A stretch of DNA of 64,000 nucleotides from Asanoa hainanensis (GCF_900188485.1 NZ_FZPH01000004.1:473552-537551); one strand, 5' to 3'; positions 8,701-17,036 are shown, numbered from the stretch's first letter. Numbers and translations: made by a program. The notes: a model not told the origin generated them from the letters alone.

Positions 8701-9159
8701 GTGACTGATCTGATCTTCCGGTCCGCTTTGCGCGCCGATGTACCGGCGATTGTCGGCCTTCTGGCAGACGACCCGATCGGCTCGGGGCGAGAAGTGGTCA
8801 CCGAAGAGGTCGACGCGGCCTACTGGCAGGCGTTCGACGCGCTCGACGGCGACCCGCGCAACACGGTGGTGGTGGCGGTGCTCGACGGTCTTGTGGTCGG
8901 CACGATGCAGCTCGTCCTGATCCCGTCGCTCACCCGCCGGGGCGGGTTGCGGATGGAGATCGAGGGGGTACGCGTCGCGGCTGGTCACCGCGGTGCCGGC
9001 CTCGGTCGGCAGATGATCGCGTGGGCCGTTGGTGAGGCCCGGGCCGCCGGCTGTGCGCTGGTGCAGCTAACCACCGACAAGCGGCGGGCGGAGGCGCGGC
9101 GGTTCTACGAGTCGCTGGGCTTCTCGGCGACGCACGAGGGCATGAAGCTGTCCCTCTAG
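8701..9159 (+). CDS. GNAT family N-acetyltransferase
   Basis: A 152-residue GNAT enzyme. Motif A is VRVAAGHRGAGLGRQMIAWA, and the C-terminal AEARRFYESLGFSATHEGMK is the usual beta6-alpha4 end. DLIFRSALRADVPAIVGLL is the standard beta1-alpha1 start, so GTG 8701 is preferred over longer in-frame starts that would overlap the divergent channel gene. It is close to GNAT proteins annotated as acting on amino acids or small amines, but the substrate cannot be read from the sequence. It is convergent with the LigD-type polymerase and the two ends overlap by 4 bp. Confidence 0.85.
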   Translation: MTDLIFRSALRADVPAIVGLLADDPIGSGREVVTEEVDAAYWQAFDALDGDPRNTVVVAVLDGLVVGTMQLVLIPSLTRRGGLRMEIEGVRVAAGHRGAGLGRQMIAWAVGEARAAGCALVQLTTDKRRAEARRFYESLGFSATHEGMKLSL

Positions 9160-10190
9160 TCGTCTGACCAGTTCGCCGGGTTCTTCTTGCTCGGCTGCAC
9201 GCGGGGCGGCTCGCCCGGCATCTTGGGGTGGTCGGGCGGGTAGGGCATGTCGCCGTGTCCGTCGCGCTCGTCGGCCGCTGACCATTCCAGCAACGGCGTG
9301 ATGTCGAACGGGGTGTCGTCGATCCCGGCGTGCGGGTCACCGACCTTCGCGAACCGCTCGGGCAGCGTACGCAGGTCGAAGTCGTTGGGTTCGACGTCGG
9401 GCAACTCGTCCCAGGTCACGGGCGTCGAGGCGGTAGCCCGTTGGTTGGCCCGCAGCGAGTAGGCCGCGGCGATGGTGCGGTCGCGGGCCATCTGGTTGAA
9501 GTCGACGAACACCCGCTCGCCGCGCTCCTCCTTCCACCAGCTCGTGGTGACCAGATCGGGCCGGCGCCGCTCGAGCGCGCGGGCCAGCGCGATCGTCGCG
9601 CGGCGTACCTCGACGAAAGTCCACCGGGGTTGGATCCGCAGGTAGACGTGCACGCCCCGGCCACCGGAGGTCTTGGGCCAGCCTTGCGCGCCGATCTCGT
9701 CGAGGATCGCGCGCAACTCACCGGCGGCCTCGGCCGCGTTGCCGAAGTCGGTGCCCGGCTGGGGATCGAGGTCGATCCGCAGCTCGTCGGGCTGGTCGGG
9801 ATCCTTGGCCCGCACGGGCCAGGCATGGAAGACGACGGTGTTCATCTGCGCGGCCCACGCGACGTGGGCGAGGTCGACCGGACAGAGCTCGGTCGCCTTG
9901 CGCCCACTGGGGAAGGTGATCTCGGCACCGTTGAGCCAGTCCGGGGTGCCGCGGGCCGGCAGCCGCTTCTGGTAGAACGCCTCACCGTCGATCCCGTCCG
10001 GGAAGCGTTGAAGAGTGGTCGGCCGGTGGTCGAGCGCGCGCTGGATGCCGTCGCCAACGGCCAGGTAGTAGTCGAACACGTCCTGCTTGGTATAGCCGGC
10101 CTGGGGAAACATCACCCGATCCGGACTGCTGAGCCGCACGGAGCGCCCAGCGACTTCAACCTCGACAGCAGGAGCCTTCTTCGACGGCAT
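9156..10190 (-). CDS. stand-alone LigD-type primase/polymerase (NHEJ polymerase)
   Basis: A 344-residue archaeo-eukaryotic primase-type polymerase of the LigD polymerase-domain family. Family members fill gaps and add ribonucleotides at double-strand breaks. Visible motifs are FYQKRLPARGTPDWL (the 5'-phosphate binding region), the catalytic aspartates D140 and D142 in LRIDLDP, SGGRGVHVYL with the conserved Ser/His, and VFVDFNQMARDRTIAAAYS. There is no ligase or phosphoesterase domain, so this is a separate polymerase. ATG at 10188-10190 is the start because the family N-terminus (PSKKAPAVEVEVAGRSVRLSSPD, shown in part) begins there. It is divergent from the phosphotransferase gene 54 bp away. 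No Ku gene is in the window. Confidence 0.92.
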   Translation of the reverse strand: MPSKKAPAVEVEVAGRSVRLSSPDRVMFPQAGYTKQDVFDYYLAVGDGIQRALDHRPTTLQRFPDGIDGEAFYQKRLPARGTPDWLNGAEITFPSGRKATELCPVDLAHVAWAAQMNTVVFHAWPVRAKDPDQPDELRIDLDPQPGTDFGNAAEAAGELRAILDEIGAQGWPKTSGGRGVHVYLRIQPRWTFVEVRRATIALARALERRRPDLVTTSWWKEERGERVFVDFNQMARDRTIAAAYSLRANQRATASTPVTWDELPDVEPNDFDLRTLPERFAKVGDPHAGIDDTPFDITPLLEWSAADERDGHGDMPYPPDHPKMPGEPPRVQPSKKNPANWSDD

Positions 10191-10244
10191 GGTCTCGACC
10201 TTATGCCCCTGACCTGCCGCTCGCGCCCCCGTAAGGTGTGTCCG

Positions 10245-10979
10245 GTGGGATGGGAGGCACTCAGGCACTGGGGTGCGGACGCGGCCCGGATCGAGCCGCT
10301 GACCGGCGGAGTCGCCAACGACGTGTGGAGCGTGCGCATCGGAGGACGCCGCACGGTCGGTCGTCTCGGCACGCGGAGCGACGCGGACCTGGCCTGGGAG
10401 ACGGCGCTTCTCCAGCACCTGGACCGCGCGGGCCTGACCGTGCCGGTCCCGATCCCGACGGCGTCCGGCCAGCTGTTCGCCGAGGGCCTGGTGGTGATGA
10501 CCTACCTGGAGGGCGGACCACCGGAGACCCGCGCCGACTGGCGCCGGGTGGCGGACACGCTGCGCTCGCTGCACCGGATGACGAAGGGCTGGCCGCAGCG
10601 CCCGGGCTGGCGATCGTCGACCGACCTCCTGCGCACCTCGACCGGCACGAAGGTCGACCTCGGCGCGATGCCGCCGGAGAGCGTCGCCCGCTGCCGAGCG
10701 GCGTGGTCGCGGCTCGCCGGACGCCCGACCTGCGTGGTCCACGGCAACCCCACCAACCCGGCAAACATCAGGATGACCGGGGACCGGGTCGCCCTGATCG
10801 ACTGGGACGAGTCACACGTCGACGTCCCGGACCTGGACCTGGCGCTGCCTGACAACGCCGCAGACCTGGCGGACGACGCCTACGACGCCGCGGCGCAGGC
10901 GTCGGCGGCCTGGGAGGCCGCGGTCTGCTGGGACGACTCGTATGCGGTCAGGCGGCTCGCCGAAGTCCGAGCGATCTGA
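10245..10979 (+). CDS. aminoglycoside-phosphotransferase-fold kinase
   Basis: A 244-residue APH/choline-kinase-like protein. It has a glycine-rich LTGGVANDVWSV loop near the N-terminus, the hinge VVMTYLEGGPP, the catalytic loop VVHGNPTNPANI (where the usual HGDxxxxN Asp is replaced by Asn), and the metal-binding LIDWDES. The Asp-to-Asn change in the catalytic loop is unusual for an active kinase. The start is GTG 10245, with GTG 10236 as an alternative in the same frame. The substrate is unknown, and it is not necessarily a resistance gene. Confidence 0.82.
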   Translation: MGWEALRHWGADAARIEPLTGGVANDVWSVRIGGRRTVGRLGTRSDADLAWETALLQHLDRAGLTVPVPIPTASGQLFAEGLVVMTYLEGGPPETRADWRRVADTLRSLHRMTKGWPQRPGWRSSTDLLRTSTGTKVDLGAMPPESVARCRAAWSRLAGRPTCVVHGNPTNPANIRMTGDRVALIDWDESHVDVPDLDLALPDNAADLADDAYDAAAQASAAWEAAVCWDDSYAVRRLAEVRAI

Positions 10980-11181
10980 AAACAGGTTCGTGGAGCGGAG
11001 TTGTTGGCCGACGAGCGCGGCAATGCGCTGCCGATAAGGCCAATTGCCCGCGCACGAAGATCGGCCAGAGGGCGCTGGCCCAGCAGAGCAGGAGGCCACG
11101 CGAGGCAATCAAAACAGGGACTCCGCGAGGATCGCGCCACGCGGGGGGCGGGCGGGCAGCACGGCCGAGCGACAGTTGGGC

Positions 11182-11547
11182 CTAGTGGCGATGCGAGATA
11201 AGCCTGGACACATCGAGAAGCGAGAGTAGCGAGCGTGCGATCTTCGATCCGGCGGGTTGGGCGACACTAATGACTGCCAGATCGTCGTGCGTAGGTGCGG
11301 GTATGTCGGTCCGCTCTTGCTTCTCGAAGTCTTCGACTTCCTTTTTGATTCGCTGTCGCGCTTCGGGGCTGACCTGCGCTTCGCCTTTTAGGCTGTCGAC
11401 CGTGGCGGTCCAGGACGCGTCGAGGTGATCACTGTCCTCCAACAAACGACTGGGCGCGGACCCCTGTGGCACGTAATCACCGCCGGGCAGCTCCCAGTAG
11501 GCATCCTGGAGCTCGAGATCAAGGGCAGAGCCCGCGCGACGTGTCAT
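11182..11547 (-). CDS. hypothetical protein
   Basis: A 121-residue protein that I do not recognise. It is mostly hydrophilic, with a charged helical middle (PEARQRIKKEVEDFEKQ) and a hydrophobic C-terminal stretch (KIARSLLSLLDVSRLI). ATG 11547 is chosen because GGAGG lies 7 bp upstream; an ATG at 11562 would overlap that site. It follows the membrane gene at 11575 by 27 bp on the same strand and shares its lower GC content, so the low-GC genes probably form one transcription unit acquired together. Confidence 0.6.
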   Translation of the reverse strand: MTRRAGSALDLELQDAYWELPGGDYVPQGSAPSRLLEDSDHLDASWTATVDSLKGEAQVSPEARQRIKKEVEDFEKQERTDIPAPTHDDLAVISVAQPAGSKIARSLLSLLDVSRLISHRH

Positions 11548-11574
11548 AGGACGGTCCTCCATCTGAACCTGACG

Positions 11575-12249
11575 CTACCCGACGGTGCCAAGATCATGTT
11601 TCTGCTCCTTGTGAAGGAGCTGGTTGTAGATCTGGATCTTTAGGGTCAAACGGTAGGACACATAGGCAAGGTTGAACGCCGATACCAAGAACAGCAAGGC
11701 CCAGACTGGTTCTGTAATGCCAACGATGCTGACCCCGAACCAGATATGTCCATGATGTGACGTGAAGTAGACACCAATGGCGATCGCAGAAACGACGGCG
11801 GTAACGATTTGCGAAATCCGAGAAAGCAATGATGTGCCGACCAGCGACTTGCTATCGGTAGAAAATCCGAACCATGTGGCAGCAGCAGCCGGGAGGGCCA
11901 ACACCAAGCCGGGCAATGCGCCTGCAGGCGGACTACCGTGCGACGCGATACGCCCCATGATCGCAATCAAGAAGGTCGCCACGATGGCTGTCACCACCGC
12001 AGACGCCCGTGAACCCGGTGGCGTTTCCTTGTAGTGAGCGAAGAATTCAAGGTCGCGAATCTGATCCTTTGCGGTGGCGCCTAACCCCCGAGTGTAGAGG
12101 TGTATGAAGTTTTGACCTCGTCTTGGAGCCACGCGGTACTGCCGATCATCGGCGAATTGCTCTACATCCGACTTTTCGTCAGTCTTATGCGAGCACTTGT
12201 TTTCGTCAGTCGGCTCCCGGTAGACCCACTGACGGGCAACCCTCTCCAA
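11575..12249 (-). CDS. hypothetical membrane protein, probably the C-terminal part of a split gene
   Basis: An open frame of 224 codons with four predicted transmembrane segments near residues 82-102, 110-128, 145-162 and 180-200, ending in a charged helix. The first ~75 residues are polar and look like the end of a beta-rich domain (DDRQYRV, NFIHLYTRG). The only early starts are a TTG at 12249 with a distant AGG and a GTG at 12132. It lies in the same frame as the gene upstream (12271-13326), separated only by a TAG at 12271-12273 and seven sense codons. I infer that the two were one protein. GC is visibly lower than in the neighbours. Function unknown. Confidence 0.55.
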   Translation of the reverse strand: MERVARQWVYREPTDENKCSHKTDEKSDVEQFADDRQYRVAPRRGQNFIHLYTRGLGATAKDQIRDLEFFAHYKETPPGSRASAVVTAIVATFLIAIMGRIASHGSPPAGALPGLVLALPAAAATWFGFSTDSKSLVGTSLLSRISQIVTAVVSAIAIGVYFTSHHGHIWFGVSIVGITEPVWALLFLVSAFNLAYVSYRLTLKIQIYNQLLHKEQKHDLGTVG

Positions 12250-12270
12250 ACAATGGTGACACCTGAAGTG

Positions 12271-13326
12271 CTACTCGAGCACATACATGCTCGGCGGGCC
12301 CGCCACGTAGAGATGGAAACTGCCCGCGGTCAGGGCCGAACTAGAGGGAACCACAATCTTGTTGGGACGAAGTCCTAAGATCACCCTGACCCAGCCGAGA
12401 CCGCCCCTGTTCAACGCCGCCGGGATGAGGGTTCGTTCATACCTCAACAGAACCCGCCGGCTCGAGATGCTCCCGGTCGGCACGACCGCAACGATCGGGT
12501 ACGTGCTGGTCAACGCGTCTACGTAGCGACGGAGTTCGTCGACGCCTTCGCCTGTGATGGAGTCGCCGTAGTCTTTGAACGCCTTGTCCAGAAGCCTCTT
12601 CGCCTCGCCCTGCCCGACCGCGCCGCGTCGCGCCAGTTGCCCAAGCAAGATCAGCTCTAGAGCCCGCACCTTCTCCGTGAGCTGTCCGACACCGGTCTTG
12701 GACCCGGCCTGCAAGGCAGCCGCTTCGAGCATCAAAATGCGGAGCCCTGCCGCAACGAGTTGTGTTGACTCCTCAAACGACAGGTCCGTCAGCGGCTTGC
12801 CGCTCGCATCCGTTATTTTGAGATTGTCGACCAGTTGCCCTTTCGGTGGAAGAAGGAGTGGTATGAAACGTGATTCGCCCTTGTCGTCAGCGACAAGAGG
12901 GAGGTTGTACTCGATACTTACGTGCTGAGTCGCGATGCGCTCCTCTAGATCGATCGATTCGATGACCCTGGAGCGGTGGCGTGCTCGCGCGGTGATCAGC
13001 GAGATGAAGGTGACGACGGCTTCCTTCGTGTAGACGTCCTCCAAGTGGTCGGCCGCCCGCGCTTGAAGGCTCTGAAGATAGTCGATGCTTGGCTGCATAG
13101 CTGCCGTGTTATCGGCATCCGAAGCCCCAGCAAGGTTGCGCTTCAGCCGCCTGAAAACGATCACCCCGAGAACTCCGGCGGCGACGGCGCACGCGCCGCG
13201 CACTATGCCTTCGTGGAAGCCGCCATTTACGTGGCGTACCAACTTTGTGCTCAAAGCGGCGATCGCCGCTCCGAAGGCCAACATGACGCAGAACGCGGTG
13301 AAGAGAGAGAGTCGGCGCTTGTTCAT
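12271..13326 (-). CDS. hypothetical membrane protein, probably the N-terminal part of a split gene
   Basis: A 351-residue protein that I do not recognise. Two transmembrane segments lie at about 9-27 and 37-55, followed by a large soluble region. That region has a helical stretch (SIDYLQSLQARAADHLEDVY), a segment rich in strands (VSIEYNLPLVADDKGESRFIPLLL shown in part), and a helical middle. ATG 13326 is supported by AGGGGG 6 bp upstream. The frame stops at TAG 12271-12273 directly after a strand-like SFHLYVAGPPSMYVLE and continues in frame afterwards into the next entry. An amber mutation in one long membrane protein is the simplest reading. Lower GC suggests horizontal acquisition. Confidence 0.6.
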   Translation of the reverse strand: MNKRRLSLFTAFCVMLAFGAAIAALSTKLVRHVNGGFHEGIVRGACAVAAGVLGVIVFRRLKRNLAGASDADNTAAMQPSIDYLQSLQARAADHLEDVYTKEAVVTFISLITARARHRSRVIESIDLEERIATQHVSIEYNLPLVADDKGESRFIPLLLPPKGQLVDNLKITDASGKPLTDLSFEESTQLVAAGLRILMLEAAALQAGSKTGVGQLTEKVRALELILLGQLARRGAVGQGEAKRLLDKAFKDYGDSITGEGVDELRRYVDALTSTYPIVAVVPTGSISSRRVLLRYERTLIPAALNRGGLGWVRVILGLRPNKIVVPSSSALTAGSFHLYVAGPPSMYVLE

Positions 13327-13781
13327 TGCGACCCCCTGCGGAGAGCGACGATGTCTTTTCACTGTGCCAAGCGCGAACGTCGATGTCCAGGGACGGTTTC
13401 TGCCGATCCTTACTCTGCCCATCCGTAGGAGGTCCGCCCGACCGCCAGGTTAGGTCGGATGACGCCATGGCCTGCCTTGATAGGCATTCGTCGGGCGACA
13501 TGGGCCCAGACTGATCGTGGCGACGCTCGCCGACATGAATCGCATCGAAGCATCTGCGCCCAGCGATCAGACGGACCTTCTGTCCGACGCCGCAGATCTT
13601 CTGTCGCAGGCGCAAGGCAACCGAAGGACTATCGGCTTGTCGTCCGCTACTCGATTCGTCCGGCCACAAGACCCGAGCCGCACAGGGTCGTCCATCGAGA
13701 AGTGGCAGCGGTTGTCATCCCCCACGCCAAAATACGCACCACCCACGACGGGATGGTGCGTATTCGGGTGAAGCGAAGCCG
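13327..13781. other. non-coding stretch with no supported gene
   Basis: This 455-bp gap lies between the low-GC membrane gene and the chaplin-like gene. Short open frames exist on both strands but none has a ribosome-binding site, recognisable family or codon pattern like its neighbours. The clear elements are the hairpin at 13731-13764, which serves as the chaplin-gene terminator, and presumably the promoter of the membrane gene close to 13330-13440. The left part still has the lower GC of the membrane-gene patch. Confidence 0.6.
13731..13764 (-). terminator. intrinsic-terminator-like hairpin after chaplin-like gene
   Basis: A perfect 11-bp inverted repeat, AATACGCACCA (13731-13741) and TGGTGCGTATT (13754-13764), has a 12-nt loop and lies 17 bp beyond the stop of the chaplin-like gene. 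There is only a short T tract on the minus strand, as is common for actinobacterial terminators. Confidence 0.65.
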
Positions 13782-14495
13782 TCAGGAGGGGCGGGGGCCT
13801 CGGCGGTGGCGGCCGACGTAGCGGTTCGTGCGCACGCCCGCCAGTTGCATGGCTGCGCCGCCCGCCGTGAGGACGCCGCCGATGCCCGCGATGGAGCCCA
13901 CCGGCAGCCCGGTCCTTGGCAGTTCGGGCTCGGCCACCGGTGGCTCTTCCACCGGAGGTGGCGGCGGGTTCTGTGCCGTCGGTGGTTCCTCGTCGACCGG
14001 CGGTGGTGGCGGCTCTTCCTCGTCGTCGTCGCACGAGGCCGACGCGGCGCTGCCTATCGCGGCGATGCTGTTGCCGCACGCGTCCACGTCGATCGTGATC
14101 GGGACGACCACCTGGGTGCCGTTCAGGATGCCGGCGTTGTGGCCGCTGGCGATGTGTGAGACGCCGCTGCCGAACTTCGCCGCCGCCGGCAGGTCGGCCG
14201 GGCCCTTCTCGTCGGCGGCCGAGTCCTCATCGGACGGAGTCTCATCGGACGGAGCCGCGTCGGGCAGGTCCAGCGGCGCTCCGTCGGCGACCGCGTCGGA
14301 CAGTGCGCTGTCGGTGATCTCCGCCGCCCGGTCCGCGGCGGTCGTGGCCGCGTCGCCGTCGGGAACCGAAGCGTCCCCGAGACCTGCCGCGCTGGCTGCC
14401 TGGCCGCTCAACGCGAGTGCGCCGGCCACCACCGCCAGGCCCGCCGCCGGCAGGGCTGCGGCGCTGACCAGTCGGCGCCGTCGTTTGTTCGTCAT
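13782..14495 (-). CDS. chaplin-like surface protein with LPXTG-type sorting signal
   Basis: A 237-residue exported protein. Residues 1-36 form a signal peptide (KRRRR, then a hydrophobic core ending in AASA). Residues ~110-153 are one chaplin-like domain: GSGVSHIASGHNAGILNGTQ, then VVVPITIDVDACGNSIAAIG, with two cysteines. A Pro/Glu linker follows, then LPRTG, a weakly hydrophobic stretch and an Arg-rich tail, the layout of a sortase substrate. Family knowledge: long chaplins are anchored to the wall and present amyloid-forming hydrophobic domains on aerial hyphae. The acidic repeats at ~75-95 (PSDETPSDEDS) are unusual. The gene ends before a clear hairpin. Confidence 0.82.
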   Translation of the reverse strand: MTNKRRRRLVSAAALPAAGLAVVAGALALSGQAASAAGLGDASVPDGDAATTAADRAAEITDSALSDAVADGAPLDLPDAAPSDETPSDEDSAADEKGPADLPAAAKFGSGVSHIASGHNAGILNGTQVVVPITIDVDACGNSIAAIGSAASASCDDDEEEPPPPPVDEEPPTAQNPPPPPVEEPPVAEPELPRTGLPVGSIAGIGGVLTAGGAAMQLAGVRTNRYVGRHRRGPRPS

Positions 14496-14605
14496 CGTTC
14501 TGTTCCTGTCGTCCGGGGAAATCGTGTCGAAAGGAGCATTTGTCGGAGCGTAGAGCGCTATGTCCGGAAACTCCCAAGCGACCGGGTGTGATCACCCAGC
14601 CAGGG

Positions 14606-15145
14606 TCAGCCGTACCGGTGGGTCTCCCACAGCAAACGGATACGGAACTGCTTGCGCTCGAAATCCGGGTCGCGTCCCAGCAGGTGCCCGTCGTAGGGCG
14701 CCCGGAGCCGCACGATCGACCCGTCCAGCAGCGGCAGCGCGACCACCGTTCGGCGGCCCCGGCGCTCCATCCGCACCTCGACCACCCGGTGCCACGGCGC
14801 CGAGTCACCCAGCGCGCCCGGCACCGCCCACGCGCCCGCGGCGTCCAGGTCGGCGCCCACCCGGCGGCGCAGCAGCAGGCCGAGCACGGCGCCCACCGGC
14901 ACCGGTAGCACCAGCAGCCACCAGAGCTCGTGCGGCACGACCCGGCGTGGCTCGACGCCGGTCAGCCAGTGGGCCACCACCGGCGCCAGCACCGCCGCCA
15001 GTCCCGTCAGCGCCAACGCGCCCGACACCAGCAGGCCCACCCACATGCCCCGGCCCAGCGCTTGCCGCCAGGTCGGCCGGAAGCAGAGCGGATCCCCTGG
15101 AAGGGGCTCCTGAGCCGCGCTGACCACCCTGACCGGTGTTCGCAT
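14606..15145 (-). CDS. hypothetical membrane protein
   Basis: A 179-residue protein with two transmembrane segments (about 33-60 and 74-92) and a C-terminal cytoplasmic domain of ~80 residues. The domain (VVEVRMERRGRRTVVALPLL, then RLRAPYDGHLLGRD) looks like a small PH-like or beta-barrel domain found in many actinobacterial membrane proteins. I cannot name the family. It lies between the chaplin-like gene and msrB, and is divergent from msrB. The start ATG 15145 is the only one that keeps the first conserved-looking segment. Confidence 0.7.
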   Translation of the reverse strand: MRTPVRVVSAAQEPLPGDPLCFRPTWRQALGRGMWVGLLVSGALALTGLAAVLAPVVAHWLTGVEPRRVVPHELWWLLVLPVPVGAVLGLLLRRRVGADLDAAGAWAVPGALGDSAPWHRVVEVRMERRGRRTVVALPLLDGSIVRLRAPYDGHLLGRDPDFERKQFRIRLLWETHRYG

Positions 15146-15213
15146 GCACTGCTAACGACGAGGTCACACCCAGGTAATCGGCTTCCGCGCGAAGGGGGTC
15201 GTACGGTTGATGC

Positions 15214-15645
15214 ATGGCACCCGAGAAGCCCTCCCCCGTGGCCGAAATCCCCACCGACGAGTTGCCGAAGACCGAGGCCGAATGGCAGGTCCGCCTCAAC
15301 CCCGAAGAGTTCCGGGTGCTGCGCCAGGCCGGCACCGAGCGGCCGTTCACCGGCGAGTACGTCGACACGAAGACCCCAGGCACGTACGTCTGCCGGGCCT
15401 GCAACGCGGCGCTGTTCGAGAGCGGCACCAAGTTCGACTCACACTGCGGCTGGCCCTCGTTCGACGAGGCGATCCCCGGCGCGATCCGCTACATCGAGGA
15501 CCGCTCGTTGGGCATGGTTCGCGTCGAGGTCCGCTGCGCGCACTGCGACTCGCACCTCGGCCACCGCTTCGACGGCGAGGGCTACACCCCCAAGGACGCG
15601 CGCTACTGCATCAACTCGGTGAGCATGCGGCTCATCCCCGCGTAA
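15214..15645 (+). CDS. msrB: peptide-methionine (R)-S-oxide reductase
   Basis: A 143-residue MsrB that reduces methionine-R-sulfoxide in oxidised proteins. Zinc is held by C60/C63 (CRAC) and C108/C111 (CAHC). The catalytic cysteine is C132 in RYCINSVSM, and FDSHCGWPSF (with C78) and GHRFDGEGYTPKDARYC are the family signatures. The whole usual length is present and there is no signal peptide, so it acts in the cytoplasm. The 3' end overlaps the convergent phosphotransferase gene by 14 bp. Confidence 0.96.
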   Translation: MAPEKPSPVAEIPTDELPKTEAEWQVRLNPEEFRVLRQAGTERPFTGEYVDTKTPGTYVCRACNAALFESGTKFDSHCGWPSFDEAIPGAIRYIEDRSLGMVRVEVRCAHCDSHLGHRFDGEGYTPKDARYCINSVSMRLIPA

Positions 15646-16540
15646 GCGCGGCGGCCACCACCACCATTTCGGGTTCGAGGGCGCGGTCGCCGTCCTCGAC
15701 CGACCAGATCGAGTTCTGCAGCGTACGGCCGAGCGTCCAGACGACCGCACGCTGCCGGTCCAGGCCCATCGCCTCGACCATGACGTCGAACCGGCGCCGG
15801 ATCGTCCGTTCCGGCGCCGTCCTGTCCCAGCGGTTCCACAGTGCCGGGCAGAGCTCGAAGCCCGGGTCGCCGGCCAGCGGCTTCGGGTCGATCGCGAGCC
15901 ACGGCTCGCGGCCGCCGGCCAGCACGTTCTCGTAGTGCAGATCCCAGTGCAACAGTCGATCGCCGGCCTCGCCGACCACCTCGGCGAGCTGGTCGGCCCA
16001 GCGCTGGATCAGCTTTCCCTCAGCAGGGTCCGTCAACAGCGCCGCCGCCGCCGGCGCGTCCGAGATCATCTGCGCGGCCTTGTCGGAAAGCAGCGGGATC
16101 GACGGCGGCGCCGGGACAGCGTTGAGCCGGTTGAGCAACGAAGCGATCACCCGTACCGCCGCCGTGTCGTCCTCCACGGACCGAAGATCGACCGAAGGAT
16201 CGAGGCGCTCGAGAAGCAGCGTCCAGGTCTCCGGATCCTCGCGGAGCAGGCGCGCCGCGCCGTCGCCGTTCCAGGTCCGCAGCGCGAGACCCTCGCCGGG
16301 ATGGTCCCAGTCGGTGTCCTGGAGCTTGAGCATCGCCGGCGTGCCGTCCTCGGTGACGACCGGGAGCACGAGGCCGGCCACCCCGTGCCGCGGGGCGCCG
16401 TCGCGCCTGAGCTGCCAGCGGTCGAGGAACTCGGCCGCCGTGCCGGCGACCCCGTCCACCCAGGCCCGGCCCGCGTCACCGCGGAACCGGACCTGGGCGG
16501 CTACGAGAGCCGGGGGTACGACGATGTCCTCAGCGGTCAT
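15632..16540 (-). CDS. aminoglycoside O-phosphotransferase family kinase (APH(6)/streptomycin 6-kinase-like)
   Basis: A 302-residue kinase of the APH(6)/hydroxyurea phosphotransferase group. Visible features are the N-terminal GDAGRAWVDG region, AMLKLQDTDW (ATP-binding Lys), LLLERLDPSVDL, the catalytic loop LLHWDLHYENVLAG (H-D-x-x-x-x-N, complete) and LAIDPKPLAGDPGFEL (metal-binding Asp). Family knowledge: members phosphorylate streptomycin at O-6, but many actinobacterial homologues have unknown small-molecule substrates, and resistance should not be assumed. It is convergent with msrB. Confidence 0.88.
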   Translation of the reverse strand: MTAEDIVVPPALVAAQVRFRGDAGRAWVDGVAGTAAEFLDRWQLRRDGAPRHGVAGLVLPVVTEDGTPAMLKLQDTDWDHPGEGLALRTWNGDGAARLLREDPETWTLLLERLDPSVDLRSVEDDTAAVRVIASLLNRLNAVPAPPSIPLLSDKAAQMISDAPAAAALLTDPAEGKLIQRWADQLAEVVGEAGDRLLHWDLHYENVLAGGREPWLAIDPKPLAGDPGFELCPALWNRWDRTAPERTIRRRFDVMVEAMGLDRQRAVVWTLGRTLQNSIWSVEDGDRALEPEMVVVAAALTRG

Positions 16541-16560
16541 CCCGGTGAGGCTAGACCGCC

Positions 16561-16848
16561 CTAGCTGTGCTGGGAAACAACCAACAACCCACCGCGTCCG
16601 TCGACCCCGTCGGCCTGCTCGTCGTCGAGCCAGACGCCGCCGGTGGCGAGGTAGCGGAAGGCGTACTCGCCCGGGGCGAGGGTGAGCGTCACCGTGCGGG
16701 TGCCGTCCCGCCTCGGCTGCAGCTCGTGCCGGCCGGGCTCCCAGTCGTTGAAGCAGCCCACGACGCTGACCTGCCCGACCGGGTTGTCCTTGGGCAGGCA
16801 GAACGTCACGCGGGTCTTGCTGCCGAATAGCTTACTTTTCTTGATCAT
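16561..16848 (-). CDS. isoamylase early-set domain protein (glycogen-binding-like)
   Basis: A 95-residue protein consisting of one E-set/CBM48-like immunoglobulin fold: TRVTFCLPKDNPVGQVSVVG, then CFNDWEPGRHELQPRRDGTR, then LAPGEYAFRYLATGGVWLDD. The F/W-ND-W pattern is typical of carbohydrate-binding early-set domains of glycogen enzymes and AMPK-beta. ATG 16848 is preceded by GGAGG 6 bp away. Stand-alone copies are common in actinobacteria and have no known enzyme partner here. Confidence 0.85.
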   Translation of the reverse strand: MIKKSKLFGSKTRVTFCLPKDNPVGQVSVVGCFNDWEPGRHELQPRRDGTRTVTLTLAPGEYAFRYLATGGVWLDDEQADGVDGRGGLLVVSQHS

Positions 16849-17036
16849 GTCGGCTCCTCCCGGTAAGGACACAACCTCATGGAGCTTCCCTGCCGGAGCC
16901 GGACATGGGCGGACCGACACACCGCGCGTTACACGACATTCATCGGTCGCGAATTACGCTCTTATCGGGCATTTCGGTTGCCGATCGGTACGCATCCGGG
17001 CGACGCTGCGGGGGTAACCGATTGGGGGCGGACACC

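Noticed and set aside
10980-11181. Small gene in the gap before the low-GC patch
   Set aside because: Open frames exist on both strands but lack ribosome-binding sites and overlap the phosphotransferase end.
13327-13781. Small gene on the plus strand at about 13517-13771
   Set aside because: No ribosome-binding site, no family, and it reads through the chaplin-gene terminator hairpin.
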